DNA from: Vibrio cortegadensis
GTDB lineage: Bacteria > Pseudomonadota > Gammaproteobacteria > Enterobacterales > Vibrionaceae
Direction of reading: 5' to 3'
Assembly: GCF_024347395.1 (NCBI RefSeq)
Contig: NZ_AP025472.1
Location: 2,914,001 to 2,978,000 of the forward strand
DNA length: 64,000 nucleotides
In this document: positions 44,390 to 52,225 of the stretch, piece after piece
How positions within the stretch are numbered: position 1 is the stretch's first letter
Layout: each line of letters opens with the position of its first letter
Program-made: the position numbers and the translations under genes
Notes under the pieces: model-generated
What the model was told of the DNA's origin: nothing
What the model saw: the letters and a program-made list of their open reading frames with translations, nothing else
The model's database searches: none

Positions 44390-44560
44390 TGCTGGCAGGT
44401 ATTCGGACTTAAGAGCACAGCCAATAGGCCACCTTATATTTAACTTCCCACACAAACCTATGTGCAGTGTTTGACAAATACTCGTTCTCTTTTACCGCTG
44501 CGCGTCAGTTCTGGATTTGCACCAGATTCCCTTTTCGGCCATCTATACATCTAAAATGGC
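44390..44560 (-). promoter_or_regulatory. Cobalamin riboswitch
   Basis: The minus-strand RNA contains the conserved core in order: GCCGAAAAGGGAATCTGGTG, CAAATCCAGAACTGACGC, GCAGCGGTAAAAGAGAACG, and near the 3' end the B12 box AGTCCGAATACCTGCCAGCA. It lies just upstream of btuB, so cobalamin should reduce btuB expression. Confidence 0.93.
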
Positions 44561-44574
44561 ACCAGCTCGCGAGG

Positions 44575-44603
44575 ATAGTATTAAGCTATTGATAGTTTGT
44601 CTA
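44575..44603 (-). promoter_or_regulatory. Possible btuB promoter
   Basis: TAGACA (44598-44603), 17 bp, TACTAT (44575-44580) on the minus strand. A start about 7 bases downstream would place the riboswitch at the very 5' end of the RNA. The motif matches are moderate. Confidence 0.4.
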
Positions 44604-44729
44604 GTTAAAGATAGGCATAAGCTATAGTTTTTAGGACACAATTTAGACGGATTACACAACAGCACTGGACAAGCGCGAGGGATTGAATAAAATCTGCGCT
44701 CTGATTTAAATGCACGCGACCAAAAAGGC

Positions 44730-45845
44730 ATGAACATGGCGACTCTAGATGTAAACCCGCAACGCTACCAAGAACAATTGGCCGAGAAGGTTGAACGCCT
44801 TACTCAAATGTTTACTCAATACAACGTGCCTGAATTGGAAGTCTTCGAATCTCCAGAGCAGCATTATCGTATGCGTGCAGAATTTCGCGTCTGGCATGAA
44901 GGTGACGATCTCTACTACGTCATGTTCAATCAAGAGACTAAAGAGAAATATCGCGTCGATCAATTCCCAGCAGCAAGTCGATTAATAAATGATTTAATGC
45001 CACTGCTTACTGATGCAATGAAAGAGTGTGAGACACTGCGTCATAAATTATTCCAAGTCGATTTCTTATCAACACTCAGTGGTGAGATCTTAGTCTCTCT
45101 GCTTTACCATCGCCAATTAGATGAAGCATGGATCGAGAACGCCAAAGCTCTAAAACAGCGACTTAATGATGAAGGGTTCAATCTAAACATTATTGGCCGT
45201 GCGCGTAAGATGAAAATTGTATTAGACCGCGATTATGTCATCGAAAAACTGGACGTAAACGGCAAGCCTTATATCTACCAACAAGTCGAAAATAGCTTTA
45301 CTCAACCCAACGGTGTAGTTGCAACGAAAATGCTAGAATGGGCTATCGATTGTACTCAAGATAGCAGTGGTGACTTACTTGAGCTGTATTGTGGGAACGG
45401 TAACTTCTCATTAGCTTTAGCTCAAAACTTTGACCGTGTATTAGCGACTGAATTAGCAAAGCCATCGGTTGTGTCTGCACAATACAATATTGAAGCAAAC
45501 CATATCGATAACGTGCAAATCATCCGAATGTCTGCTGAAGACTTCACAGAAGCAATGGAAGGCAAACGTGAGTTCCGTCGCTTGAAGCAAGCTAACGTTG
45601 ATTTAAAGAGCTACAACTGCAACACCATCTTTGTTGATCCACCTCGCTCTGGCATGGATGTCGATACCTGTAAGATGGTTCAAAGCTACGAGAGAATCAT
45701 GTACATCTCTTGCAACCCTGAGACACTACAAGAAAACCTAGATATTTTAAGTGAAACTCACAACGTGACTCGCTTTGCTCTATTTGACCAATTTCCATAT
45801 ACGCACCACATGGAAGCAGGCGTGTTCCTAGAGCGCAAAGCATAG
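44730..45845 (+). CDS. trmA: tRNA (uracil-5-)-methyltransferase
   Basis: TrmA makes ribothymidine at position 54 of the tRNA T loop and can also methylate tmRNA. The protein is 371 aa (E. coli 366); an alternative start two codons on (MATLDVNPQ) is equally possible. The SAM-binding LLELYCGNGNFSLALA, the motif VDPPRSG and the catalytic-cysteine motif ISCNPETL are all present, with TrmA-specific FDQFPYTHHME at the end. It lacks the iron-sulfur cysteines of RlmC/RlmD, which supports TrmA. Confidence 0.97.
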   Translation: MNMATLDVNPQRYQEQLAEKVERLTQMFTQYNVPELEVFESPEQHYRMRAEFRVWHEGDDLYYVMFNQETKEKYRVDQFPAASRLINDLMPLLTDAMKECETLRHKLFQVDFLSTLSGEILVSLLYHRQLDEAWIENAKALKQRLNDEGFNLNIIGRARKMKIVLDRDYVIEKLDVNGKPYIYQQVENSFTQPNGVVATKMLEWAIDCTQDSSGDLLELYCGNGNFSLALAQNFDRVLATELAKPSVVSAQYNIEANHIDNVQIIRMSAEDFTEAMEGKREFRRLKQANVDLKSYNCNTIFVDPPRSGMDVDTCKMVQSYERIMYISCNPETLQENLDILSETHNVTRFALFDQFPYTHHMEAGVFLERKA

Positions 45846-45864
45846 AACAGAATTGAAAGCAAAA

Positions 45865-45892
45865 AAAACGAGCCACTTTCGGCTCGTTTTTT
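45865..45892. terminator. Shared terminator of trmA and fabR-yijD
   Basis: AAAACGAGCC pairs perfectly with GGCTCGTTTT around a 6-nt loop, with T-runs on both sides. The two transcripts converge here. Confidence 0.88.
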
Positions 45893-45906
45893 ATTTTAAA
45901 AATCAC

Positions 45907-46284
45907 TTACTCAGCCGTTGGACGATCCATAAAGCCAAGTTTCTTGCCGACCCAAGCCAACAGAACAAGCATGACCATAATCGAGAAAAAGTTTGAGCCT
46001 GCTTCTGGATATTGTGCTTTTACGAAAGCGGAGTGGCCAAACATCCCGACAAAGAAACATGCCAAACCAACTAATGGAATATCTTCAGATACAGGACGGC
46101 TTAGATACTCTTGGTATAGCATCTGAACAGATAGTACCAATGCAATTAGTGGAAAAATAGAAAACGAAACTTCGCTCATTGTCATCCAAGACAAAAGAGC
46201 ATCACCACATACACCCGCGATGAGTGCTAATACCAACGTTTTTTTTTCAGACTTACGAGTTGTAGCATTATTTTCATTCGACAT
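45907..46284 (-). CDS. yijD: YijD-family membrane protein (DUF1422)
   Basis: A 125-aa inner-membrane protein with about four hydrophobic segments after a charged N-terminus. No catalytic motif is visible. Its ATG overlaps the fabR stop as TAATG, so the two are co-translated, and the fabR-yijD order is conserved in enterobacteria. This suggests a link to membrane lipid control, but the function is unknown. Confidence 0.85.
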   Translation of the reverse strand: MSNENNATTRKSEKKTLVLALIAGVCGDALLSWMTMSEVSFSIFPLIALVLSVQMLYQEYLSRPVSEDIPLVGLACFFVGMFGHSAFVKAQYPEAGSNFFSIMVMLVLLAWVGKKLGFMDRPTAE

Positions 46285-46925
46285 TATTCAATCCTGCCTT
46301 TTAATCGGTTACGTTCACGTTCTTTTCGATACCAAAAAGCGCCCTTGGCAATCATTCGCAACTGCATAATCAATCTTTCTTCGAGCTCTTCTCGCTCATG
46401 TTTTTCTACATCTAATACTTCAGCACCAGAACTAAAAACAAGAGTGACCGACGCCTCAGCTTGAGTCATCGCCTCTTCTCTATTCATACCAGTGGTAATT
46501 AAATATTCTGTCAATTCTGCGGCAAAATGTTGGATTTCTCGAGCTACCGCAGTTCTAAATTCAAATGAGGTACCAGAGCGTTCACGTAATAAGAGGCGAA
46601 AAACGTTAGGATTACTCTCGATAAACTCCATAAAGGTCTCTACCGATGTCCGGATCACGCTGCCTTCTTTGACTATTCTTTGACGAGCTTGTCGCATCAG
46701 CTGTCTTAATAGTAATCCGCCCTCATCAACCATAGTTAAGCCTAACTCATCCATATCTTTAAAATGACGATAAAAAGAGGTAGGTGCAATACCCGCTTCA
46801 CGAGCGACTTCTCGTAAGCTTAAATTCGAGTAACTTCTATCTGCACTCAGCTGACTAAATGCAGCGTCAATCAATGAGCGACGAGTTTTCTCTTTTTGCT
46901 GTGCGCGGATTCCCATGGACTTCAT
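46284..46925 (-). CDS. fabR: TetR-type repressor of unsaturated fatty acid synthesis
   Basis: FabR represses fabA and fabB in response to acyl thioesters and so tunes membrane fluidity. The protein is 213 aa with the N-terminal helix-turn-helix SLREVAREAGIAPTSFYRHF and the FabR-specific stretch VIRTSVETFMEFIESNPNVFRLLLRERSGTS split across two conserved blocks. The start could be Met1 or Met4 (MGIRAQQKEKTRR, which aligns with E. coli). It is divergent from sthA, as in E. coli. The 299-bp gap to sthA holds no second convincing gene. Confidence 0.95.
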   Translation of the reverse strand: MKSMGIRAQQKEKTRRSLIDAAFSQLSADRSYSNLSLREVAREAGIAPTSFYRHFKDMDELGLTMVDEGGLLLRQLMRQARQRIVKEGSVIRTSVETFMEFIESNPNVFRLLLRERSGTSFEFRTAVAREIQHFAAELTEYLITTGMNREEAMTQAEASVTLVFSSGAEVLDVEKHEREELEERLIMQLRMIAKGAFWYRKERERNRLKGRIE

Positions 46926-47224
46926 AGTTAACTAGGTCTTCTGTTGGCTATCATTGAATGATGTGTAGTGTTTAATATAACGCGAATAACGACGTAATTT
47001 AAGCTTTACATTCACCCACTTGAATAACCCAAAGAAGTTAATACACCCAGAGATCCAATTGCAATCGACAACTCTGTATTTGGAGACATACCGCATACCA
47101 AATTTGAGAATTAGATGAATCTGCGTGATCCGATCCACTCTCTGGGGTGCTTTTCATTTACCAAGACTACTAATCAGTTAAAATCTCGCTACAGCAATGT
47201 TAATAATTATAACAAGGATGAATT

Positions 47225-48625
47225 ATGGCACATTCCAATCACTTTGACGTGATCGTAATTGGTAGTGGCCCCGGAGGTGAAGGGGCAGCAATGGGATTAA
47301 CCAAAGCGGGATTGAATGTCGCTATTATTGAAAAGGAGAGCAGCGTTGGAGGAGGGTGTACCCATTGGGGCACGATCCCATCGAAAGCATTGCGTCATGC
47401 GGTCAGTCGTATTATTGAATTCAATAACAACCCCCTATTCTGTAATAACAACTCCAGCATTCACTCGACGTTTTCTAACATCCTTGGTCATGCCAAATCA
47501 GTCATTGATAAACAGACTCGCTTACGCCAAGGTTTCTACGATCGAAACCAATGCACCTTGGTATTTGGTACCGCCCGATTTACTGATTCTCACACAATCT
47601 CGGTCACTCAAGCCGATGGAACCATTGAAATCTACAGTGCCGATAAATTTGTGATTGCCACAGGCTCGCGCCCTTACCAACCCGACAATGTCGATTTTTT
47701 ACATGAACGAATTTATGACAGCGATTCAATTCTATCGTTAAAGCATGACCCTCAACACATCATCATTTACGGTGCGGGAGTTATCGGCTGTGAATATGCT
47801 TCGATTTTCCGTGGCTTAGGCGTCAAAACAGACTTGATTAATACTCGCGATCGACTTCTCTCCTTCTTAGATAACGAAACCTCAGACGCTTTGTCTTATC
47901 ACTTTTGGAATAGCGGTGTCGTGATCCGTAACGACGAAACCTTTGAGAAGATTGAGGGCACAGATGATTGTGTGATCGTTCATTTAGAGTCTGGCAAAAA
48001 AATGAAAGCCGACTGTATTCTCTATGCCAATGGACGAACCGGTAACACCGATAAACTCAATTTAGAAGCGACGAGGTTATCTGCAGACTCTCGTGGTCAA
48101 ATTGCGGTGAACCAAAACTATCAAACTGAGATAGACCATGTCTACGCTGTCGGGGATGTGATTGGTTACCCTAGCCTAGCCAGTGCCGCTTATGACCAAG
48201 GTCGTTTTGTCGCTCAAGCGATCACTCATGGTCAAGCAAAAGGTCACCTGATTGAAGATATCCCGACGGGCATTTATACCATCCCGGAAATCAGCTCAGT
48301 AGGTAAAACAGAACAAGAGCTCACGGCGGCAAAAGTGCCTTATGAAGTGGGACGATCTGCGTTTAAACATTTAGCGCGCGCACAGATCTCAGGTAAAGAT
48401 TTGGGTAGCTTAAAAATACTATTCCACCGAGAAACAAAAGAGATCTTAGGCATCCATGTTTTCGGAGAGCGTGCAGCGGAAATTATTCACATTGGTCAGG
48501 CCATTATGGAACAGAAAGGAGAGGCGAATACGATTGAGTACTTCGTCAACACTACCTTTAACTACCCTACAATGGCTGAAGCTTATCGTGTTGCCGCATT
48601 AAATGGGCTGAATCGCTTATTTTAA
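47225..48625 (+). CDS. sthA: Soluble pyridine nucleotide transhydrogenase
   Basis: SthA transfers hydride from NADPH to NAD+ and prevents NADPH excess. The protein is 466 aa, as in E. coli. The FAD-binding GSGPGG is at residues 13-18. The former redox centre reads GGGCTHWGTIPSKAL: only Cys45 remains where dihydrolipoamide dehydrogenases have two cysteines, which is the mark of SthA. A second Rossmann motif (IIYGAGVIGCEYASIF) and AVGDV...ASAAYDQGR follow. AAGGATG lies just before the start. Confidence 0.97.
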   Translation: MAHSNHFDVIVIGSGPGGEGAAMGLTKAGLNVAIIEKESSVGGGCTHWGTIPSKALRHAVSRIIEFNNNPLFCNNNSSIHSTFSNILGHAKSVIDKQTRLRQGFYDRNQCTLVFGTARFTDSHTISVTQADGTIEIYSADKFVIATGSRPYQPDNVDFLHERIYDSDSILSLKHDPQHIIIYGAGVIGCEYASIFRGLGVKTDLINTRDRLLSFLDNETSDALSYHFWNSGVVIRNDETFEKIEGTDDCVIVHLESGKKMKADCILYANGRTGNTDKLNLEATRLSADSRGQIAVNQNYQTEIDHVYAVGDVIGYPSLASAAYDQGRFVAQAITHGQAKGHLIEDIPTGIYTIPEISSVGKTEQELTAAKVPYEVGRSAFKHLARAQISGKDLGSLKILFHRETKEILGIHVFGERAAEIIHIGQAIMEQKGEANTIEYFVNTTFNYPTMAEAYRVAALNGLNRLF

Positions 48626-48715
48626 CCTTCATATTTGCAAACCGATATCGGTTAGGCCGCGATGAGATTAAGTCGCTATAAGCAGATGTAACGTAGAGTT
48701 CATCCTTCAAATAAC

Positions 48716-48742
48716 AACGCCCTCGTCAGTGAGGGCGCTTTT
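48716..48742. terminator. Terminator between sthA and the MATE gene
   Basis: CGCCCTC pairs with GAGGGCG around GTCAGT, with T-rich DNA after it on the plus strand. It serves the two convergent genes. Confidence 0.75.
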
Positions 48743-48760
48743 ATTATAAAATTTAATTAA

Positions 48761-50137
48761 TCAGGCAACACTGCTCTTCATGTCAACATCACCTAAAAAC
48801 GTCCCTTTCTTCCATTGATAGATAAAAATAGTTCCCAAACCAATGCCACGCATTAGCATAAAACCGATCATCGCCAACCATAGCGCATGATTACCAAGTG
48901 AAGAAAAAAGAAAGAAGAGTAAAAAGAAACCGCTGGTTGCTATAAACATACTATTTCTCATCTCTTTGCCTTTCGTTGCACCAACAAAGATACCATCCAA
49001 CAAAAAACACCACATCGCCGCGAGAGGCATAGCTACAAGCCAAGGTAAATAGGTATTGGCAAGCTCTTGGACCTCACCGATAGAGGTGATCAACAGGATC
49101 ATGTGCGATCCCAAAAAAGCAAAAACAAAGGTCAGCCCAACGCAGATGATCAAGCTCCAGAAAAAAGTACCGATGAGCGATTGATTTAGCTCCGCACGAT
49201 CCCTGGCTCCAATCGCTTTTCCAACCATGGCCTCCATCGCATATGCGAAACCATCCATGCCATAAGAGATCATCATTAGAAAACTCATCAATACCGCGTT
49301 AGCAGCAACCACTTCATCACCAAAGTTCGCACCTTTAAAGGTCATAAAGCTAAACGCGGCCTGCAAGCAAAGTGAACGTAAGAAAATATCACGATTTAAA
49401 TTAATGAATCGGCTTAAACCAGAACGAGCTTGAGACAAAATCGCCATTGGGGAAGGCAGTGATTTTTGTCGCCACACACGAACGACACATAGCAAACCGA
49501 AGCTCATCCCTGCATAATCAGCTATAACGGAAGCAAAGGCAGCACCTTCGACCTTTAACCCTAACCCCATTACAAAAAGAATATCGAGTGCAATATTAGT
49601 GACATTGGCAATAATCACCATCCACATAGGCGCTTTCGAATTTTGCGTTCCGAGTAACCAGCCTAAAATGACAAAATTAGCTAACGCTGCTGGCGCACTC
49701 CAAGCTCGAATCGAAAAGTATTGCTCTCCGTAATGCTTAACTTGTTCACTCGCATCGCTAAAAGCGAAAATAATATCGGCGACGACGCTGTGTAATAGCA
49801 AGAAAATAAATGCAAAACTCAATGCCATTCCAACACCCTGAACAAAAACCAAAGCCAGTTGGCGTTTATCGTCACCGCCATATGCTTGAGCAGCAAGTCC
49901 TGTTGTCGACATTCTCAAGAAACCAAGTAACCAGAAAGTCACGCTGATCATCATGCTACCTAAAGCCACACCGCCGAGGTACCAAGCATGCTCAAGATGA
50001 CCGATAACCGCAGCATCCACTAAACCTAATAAAGGAATCGTGATATTGGATAACACCATTGGGATAGCAAGCAACAACACGCGTTTGTGTACTGCTTGAT
50101 TGGATAAAGTTTGGAAGAATAGATTCTGCACGCTCAC
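48761..50137 (-). CDS. dinF: MATE-family efflux transporter, DinF type
   Basis: A 458-aa inner-membrane protein with about twelve hydrophobic segments in two similar halves. It belongs to the DinF branch of the MATE exporters, which expel cationic or oxidised compounds with Na+ or H+. In E. coli dinF directly follows lexA and is SOS-induced. Here a methyltransferase gene is inserted between lexA and dinF, so SOS control may be lost or may come by read-through. The gap to the methyltransferase is 108 bp, so it may have its own promoter. The substrate is not known. Confidence 0.88.
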   Translation of the reverse strand: MSVQNLFFQTLSNQAVHKRVLLLAIPMVLSNITIPLLGLVDAAVIGHLEHAWYLGGVALGSMMISVTFWLLGFLRMSTTGLAAQAYGGDDKRQLALVFVQGVGMALSFAFIFLLLHSVVADIIFAFSDASEQVKHYGEQYFSIRAWSAPAALANFVILGWLLGTQNSKAPMWMVIIANVTNIALDILFVMGLGLKVEGAAFASVIADYAGMSFGLLCVVRVWRQKSLPSPMAILSQARSGLSRFINLNRDIFLRSLCLQAAFSFMTFKGANFGDEVVAANAVLMSFLMMISYGMDGFAYAMEAMVGKAIGARDRAELNQSLIGTFFWSLIICVGLTFVFAFLGSHMILLITSIGEVQELANTYLPWLVAMPLAAMWCFLLDGIFVGATKGKEMRNSMFIATSGFFLLFFLFSSLGNHALWLAMIGFMLMRGIGLGTIFIYQWKKGTFLGDVDMKSSVA

Positions 50138-50245
50138 CTCTTTGGTTGATGAGCGAGTGTAGCTTAGTCGAATTTCAGCCGCTACTCATTCAGCGGTGAT
50201 CTCATACGCGACAATCAGCGACATCAAAGCAAGGCTCTAACTCAC

Positions 50246-51064
50246 CTACCAGCGAAGTTGAATAAGAACGGGGGTTAACCTCTGCTTTAATGAGGGGAAA
50301 CGGCATAACCATCGCTGCCAAAATTTCCAACGGCTGCAGTTTTTATCGAGTGGCGAAAATTGTCGAACCCACTGCGCCCATGGCAGCCAATTCAGTACTT
50401 TCTCACTAGGAGATGAAAAGCCGTGTTGATAATCACTAGAACCTAAACCTTGACCAATACGGGAAGAGGTTTGATCTCCCGCGAGAACCAAGCACGCATG
50501 AGCTTGAACAAAATGACGGCCTAGAGCTTGTACAAAGTTGGCAACCTGCTTTTCTGAACAATCTAACAACGCTTGTTCACACAAGAGCATCACAGGGGCT
50601 TGCTCAGGAATGTTCAACTTATCGAGCCATGATAAATCATTCACAGATCCACAGCTCAATTGGTAACGTTCATTCTTGTGAAATAGTTTCTGTCGCCACA
50701 CTAGGTTTTCAGTGACATCCAGCTCAAGCCAATGACAACGACCGTTATCAATACGATAAAAACGAGTATCGAGCCCAGCTCCAACGTTAATCACCCACGC
50801 ATCTGGGTATTGTTGTAAGAACAAGAGTACTTGTGCATCGCATAATTGAGTAAGAGTGGCATGAAGGAGTTGTTTCTGGTCAACATTCCCAGATAAGCAT
50901 TCAGCAGCAAGATAGCAACGTTGACATGCTTGGGCTGCGATAGGGTCATACACCAGTCCATTATCAACTAAACTTTCTCGGCTTCGAAGCCAAAGAGGTT
51001 GTAACAAATTGGCTGGAATTTGATAACTAGAGTCAGTTTTTTTATTTGATTGGGGCATCATCAT
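50246..51064 (-). CDS. Class I methyltransferase, leucine carboxyl methyltransferase-like
   Basis: A 272-aa protein of the COG3315/LCM-like family. The SAM-binding motif VINVGAGLDTRFYR (residues 91-104) is diagnostic, followed by the acidic HWLELDV and the post-motif MLLCEQALL. Three ATG codons stand in a row at the start, after AAGGA; the second or third is best spaced. Proteins of this family methylate carboxyl or hydroxyl groups of proteins or small metabolites; the substrate here is unknown. Its promoter carries a Fur-like box, and it precedes a MATE exporter, which would fit modification and export of a small iron-related molecule (inference). Confidence 0.8.
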   Translation of the reverse strand: MMMPQSNKKTDSSYQIPANLLQPLWLRSRESLVDNGLVYDPIAAQACQRCYLAAECLSGNVDQKQLLHATLTQLCDAQVLLFLQQYPDAWVINVGAGLDTRFYRIDNGRCHWLELDVTENLVWRQKLFHKNERYQLSCGSVNDLSWLDKLNIPEQAPVMLLCEQALLDCSEKQVANFVQALGRHFVQAHACLVLAGDQTSSRIGQGLGSSDYQHGFSSPSEKVLNWLPWAQWVRQFSPLDKNCSRWKFWQRWLCRFPSLKQRLTPVLIQLRW

Positions 51065-51087
51065 CTTCCTTATGTCACCATAAAGAA

Positions 51088-51122
51088 GATGATAATGAAT
51101 ATCAATTACACTTGCAAGTTAT
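51088..51122 (-). promoter_or_regulatory. Promoter with Fur-box-like site
   Basis: On the minus strand TTGCAA, a 17-bp spacer and TATCAT form a good promoter about 45 bp before the methyltransferase start. The 19-bp sequence at 51091-51109 matches the Fur consensus GATAATGATAATCATTATC at 14 positions and lies over the spacer and -10. Confidence 0.6.
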
Positions 51123-51141
51123 TGAGAATAAATCCCATAAA

Positions 51142-51756
51142 CTACATCCAGTCTGTATTACGAATAATACCAACGGCGATGCCTTCAATCGCAAGATGTT
51201 GAGATGTGAGGTCAACTTGAATTGGCGAGAACTCTTCATTCTCAGCATGTAATAGTACGGTAGAACCTTTACGCTCTAAGCGCTTAACCGTTACATCTTC
51301 ATCGACACGAGCCACGACCACTTGTCCATCATGCACATCTTGTGTCTTATGAACCGCAAGTAAATCTCCGTCCATAATTCCGATGTCTTTCATGCTTTCG
51401 CCATTTACGCGCAGTAAGAAATCCGCTTGAGGCTTGAACATACCAGGATCCACTTTGTAGTGAGTCTCAACATGCTCCTGGGCTAAAATTGGCTCACCTG
51501 CGGCAACTTGTCCAATGAGAGGCAAACCCTCATCAGGGGCATCTTCCAGAAGGATACGAATACCGCGTGAAGCTCCCGGAATGATTTCAATAGCTTGTTT
51601 TCGAGCAAGCGCTTTTAAATGTTCTTCTGCAGCATTCGCAGAACGGAAGCCAAGTTCACGGGCAATTTCGGCTCGTGTTGGTGGCATTCCGGCTTCTTCA
51701 ATCTTACTTTTGATTAGATCGAAAACTTGTTGCTGGCGGGGCGTTAACGGCTTCAT
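51142..51756 (-). CDS. lexA: LexA repressor of the SOS response
   Basis: LexA represses DNA-damage genes and cleaves itself when RecA is active. The protein is 204 aa (E. coli 202). The winged helix contains PPTRAEIARELGFRSANAAEEHLKAL in two blocks; the cleavage bond is Ala86-Gly87 in QVAAGEP; catalytic Ser121 (GES) and Lys158 are in place. Two SOS boxes lie directly upstream, so autorepression is expected. Confidence 0.98.
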   Translation of the reverse strand: MKPLTPRQQQVFDLIKSKIEEAGMPPTRAEIARELGFRSANAAEEHLKALARKQAIEIIPGASRGIRILLEDAPDEGLPLIGQVAAGEPILAQEHVETHYKVDPGMFKPQADFLLRVNGESMKDIGIMDGDLLAVHKTQDVHDGQVVVARVDEDVTVKRLERKGSTVLLHAENEEFSPIQVDLTSQHLAIEGIAVGIIRNTDWM

Positions 51757-51763
51757 AAGTCAC

Positions 51764-51799
51764 CTGTCTTTTTATACAGTTGACTGTGAGTATATCCAG
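51764..51799 (-). promoter_or_regulatory. Two LexA boxes upstream of lexA
   Basis: CTGTATAAAAAGACAG (complement of 51764-51779) and CTGGATATACTCACAG (51784-51799) both fit CTG-N10-CAG. They are 20 bp apart centre to centre, close to the tandem arrangement of E. coli lexA. Confidence 0.88.
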
Positions 51800-51833
51800 T
51801 AAGTGGTGAAATGAAAAGCTAATTGGTTGTTTT

Positions 51834-51944
51834 TTAATTTGTTTCATAAAGACGCACGAGTTCCTGCATCATTACCGAGGAAAAACCTCTCTTTTTTAGT
51901 CTTTTAATCTCTTCATTCATTGCGAGAACGACTGAACTATTCAT
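51834..51944 (-). CDS. Possible 36-aa small protein
   Basis: An open frame starting MNSSVVLAMNEEIKRLKKRG and ending QELVRLYETN lies in the otherwise empty lexA-plsB gap, upstream of the lexA boxes and in the same orientation. The composition (charged, amphipathic, no low complexity) resembles a real small protein. The start has no good ribosome site. Bases 51945-52225 hold no other gene; a 7-bp inverted repeat (AATACCA/TGGTATT, 52066-52100) is the only structure seen. Confidence 0.3.
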   Translation of the reverse strand: MNSSVVLAMNEEIKRLKKRGFSSVMMQELVRLYETN

Positions 51945-52225
51945 ACATTCAGCCGATTAAACATTAATGCTTCTAGAACGATGGTTTAATATTTTTTAAC
52001 CCGTTATCGCGTATACTTAAATTTAGTGAGTGAATACTTTTACATTAATTGATGCTCACATGACTAATACCATTAAAAGGTTAGACCAGTTTCTGGTATT
52101 CTTGCATCGCTTAAATTTAACGCTTATGCCTATCTCTATTTTTTTCCTAAGCCTTTCTGTCTTATGTGGTTGAAAGTAAAGATACGCCTATGTATTTTTT
52201 ATAACTTTCGAGGCTGCGAACCTTT

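Noticed and set aside
46932..47138. A 68-codon minus-strand frame upstream of fabR
   Set aside because: No ribosome site, no recognisable domain, and it occupies the region where the fabR and sthA promoters should be.
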